A stretch of 5,920 bases of DNA. It comes from CAYJAZ01 sp964371865. Lineage in GTDB: Bacteria > Desulfobacterota > Desulfovibrionia > Desulfovibrionales > Desulfovibrionaceae. The stretch lies in NCBI GenBank assembly GCA_964371865.1, contig CAYJOR010000106.1:1-5920 (forward strand), given 5' to 3'. Shown piece by piece: positions 5,919 through 5,920 of the stretch. Position 1 is the first letter of the stretch, and each line of letters opens with the position of its first letter. Made by a program: the position numbers and the translations under genes. The notes beneath the pieces are model-generated. The model saw nothing but the letters and a program-made list of their open reading frames with translations. It was not told the origin of the DNA and did no database searches.

Positions 5919-5920
5919 GA

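Overview
This AT-rich window (roughly a third to two-fifths G+C by eye) carries a compact set of accessory metabolic genes from a bacterium with Shine-Dalgarno-led genes. A low-GC anaerobic or microaerobic proteobacterium, perhaps a Desulfovibrionaceae relative, is my guess. It rests on the glutaredoxin/radical-SAM-like fusion and the onium/organosulfur flavour of the genes. No marker gene here fixes the taxonomy.

Layout. From 4654 down to 1, five genes lie head to tail on the minus strand, with gaps of 24, 31 and 3 bases and one 8-base overlap, so they almost certainly form one operon. In transcription order they are: (1) a glutaredoxin fused to a degenerate, cysteine-free radical-SAM-activase-like domain; (2) a signal-peptide-less six-bladed beta-propeller of the arylsulfotransferase (ASST) superfamily; (3) a single-domain cupin whose metal-site residues have the spacing of cupin DMSP lyases; (4) a BCCT-family transporter with an altered aromatic substrate box; (5) the first 23 codons of a Dabb (stress-responsive alpha/beta barrel) protein that runs off the left edge. 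A divergent LysR-type regulator (4827-5753, plus strand) shares a 172-base intergenic region with the operon. That region holds promoter-like sequences for both directions and a 15-base perfect inverted repeat with a T-N11-A core. The repeat is centred about 63 bases upstream of the predicted operon start, the classic place for a LysR activator site.

Right edge. After the regulator there is a weak terminator-like structure. It is followed by a strong -35 box and a 19-base palindrome of the CsoR/CstR operator type, which presumably controls a plus-strand gene outside the window (copper or persulfide response).

Interpretation. A zwitterion transporter, a DMSP-lyase-like cupin, an ASST-like propeller lacking the usual late nucleophilic histidine, a redox-type fusion protein, a Dabb protein and a LysR switch look like an inducible uptake-and-breakdown system for a small charged compound, possibly a sulfonium, quaternary ammonium or sulfonate compound. 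The substrate and chemistry cannot be read from the sequence. I do not recognise the combination as a described pathway.
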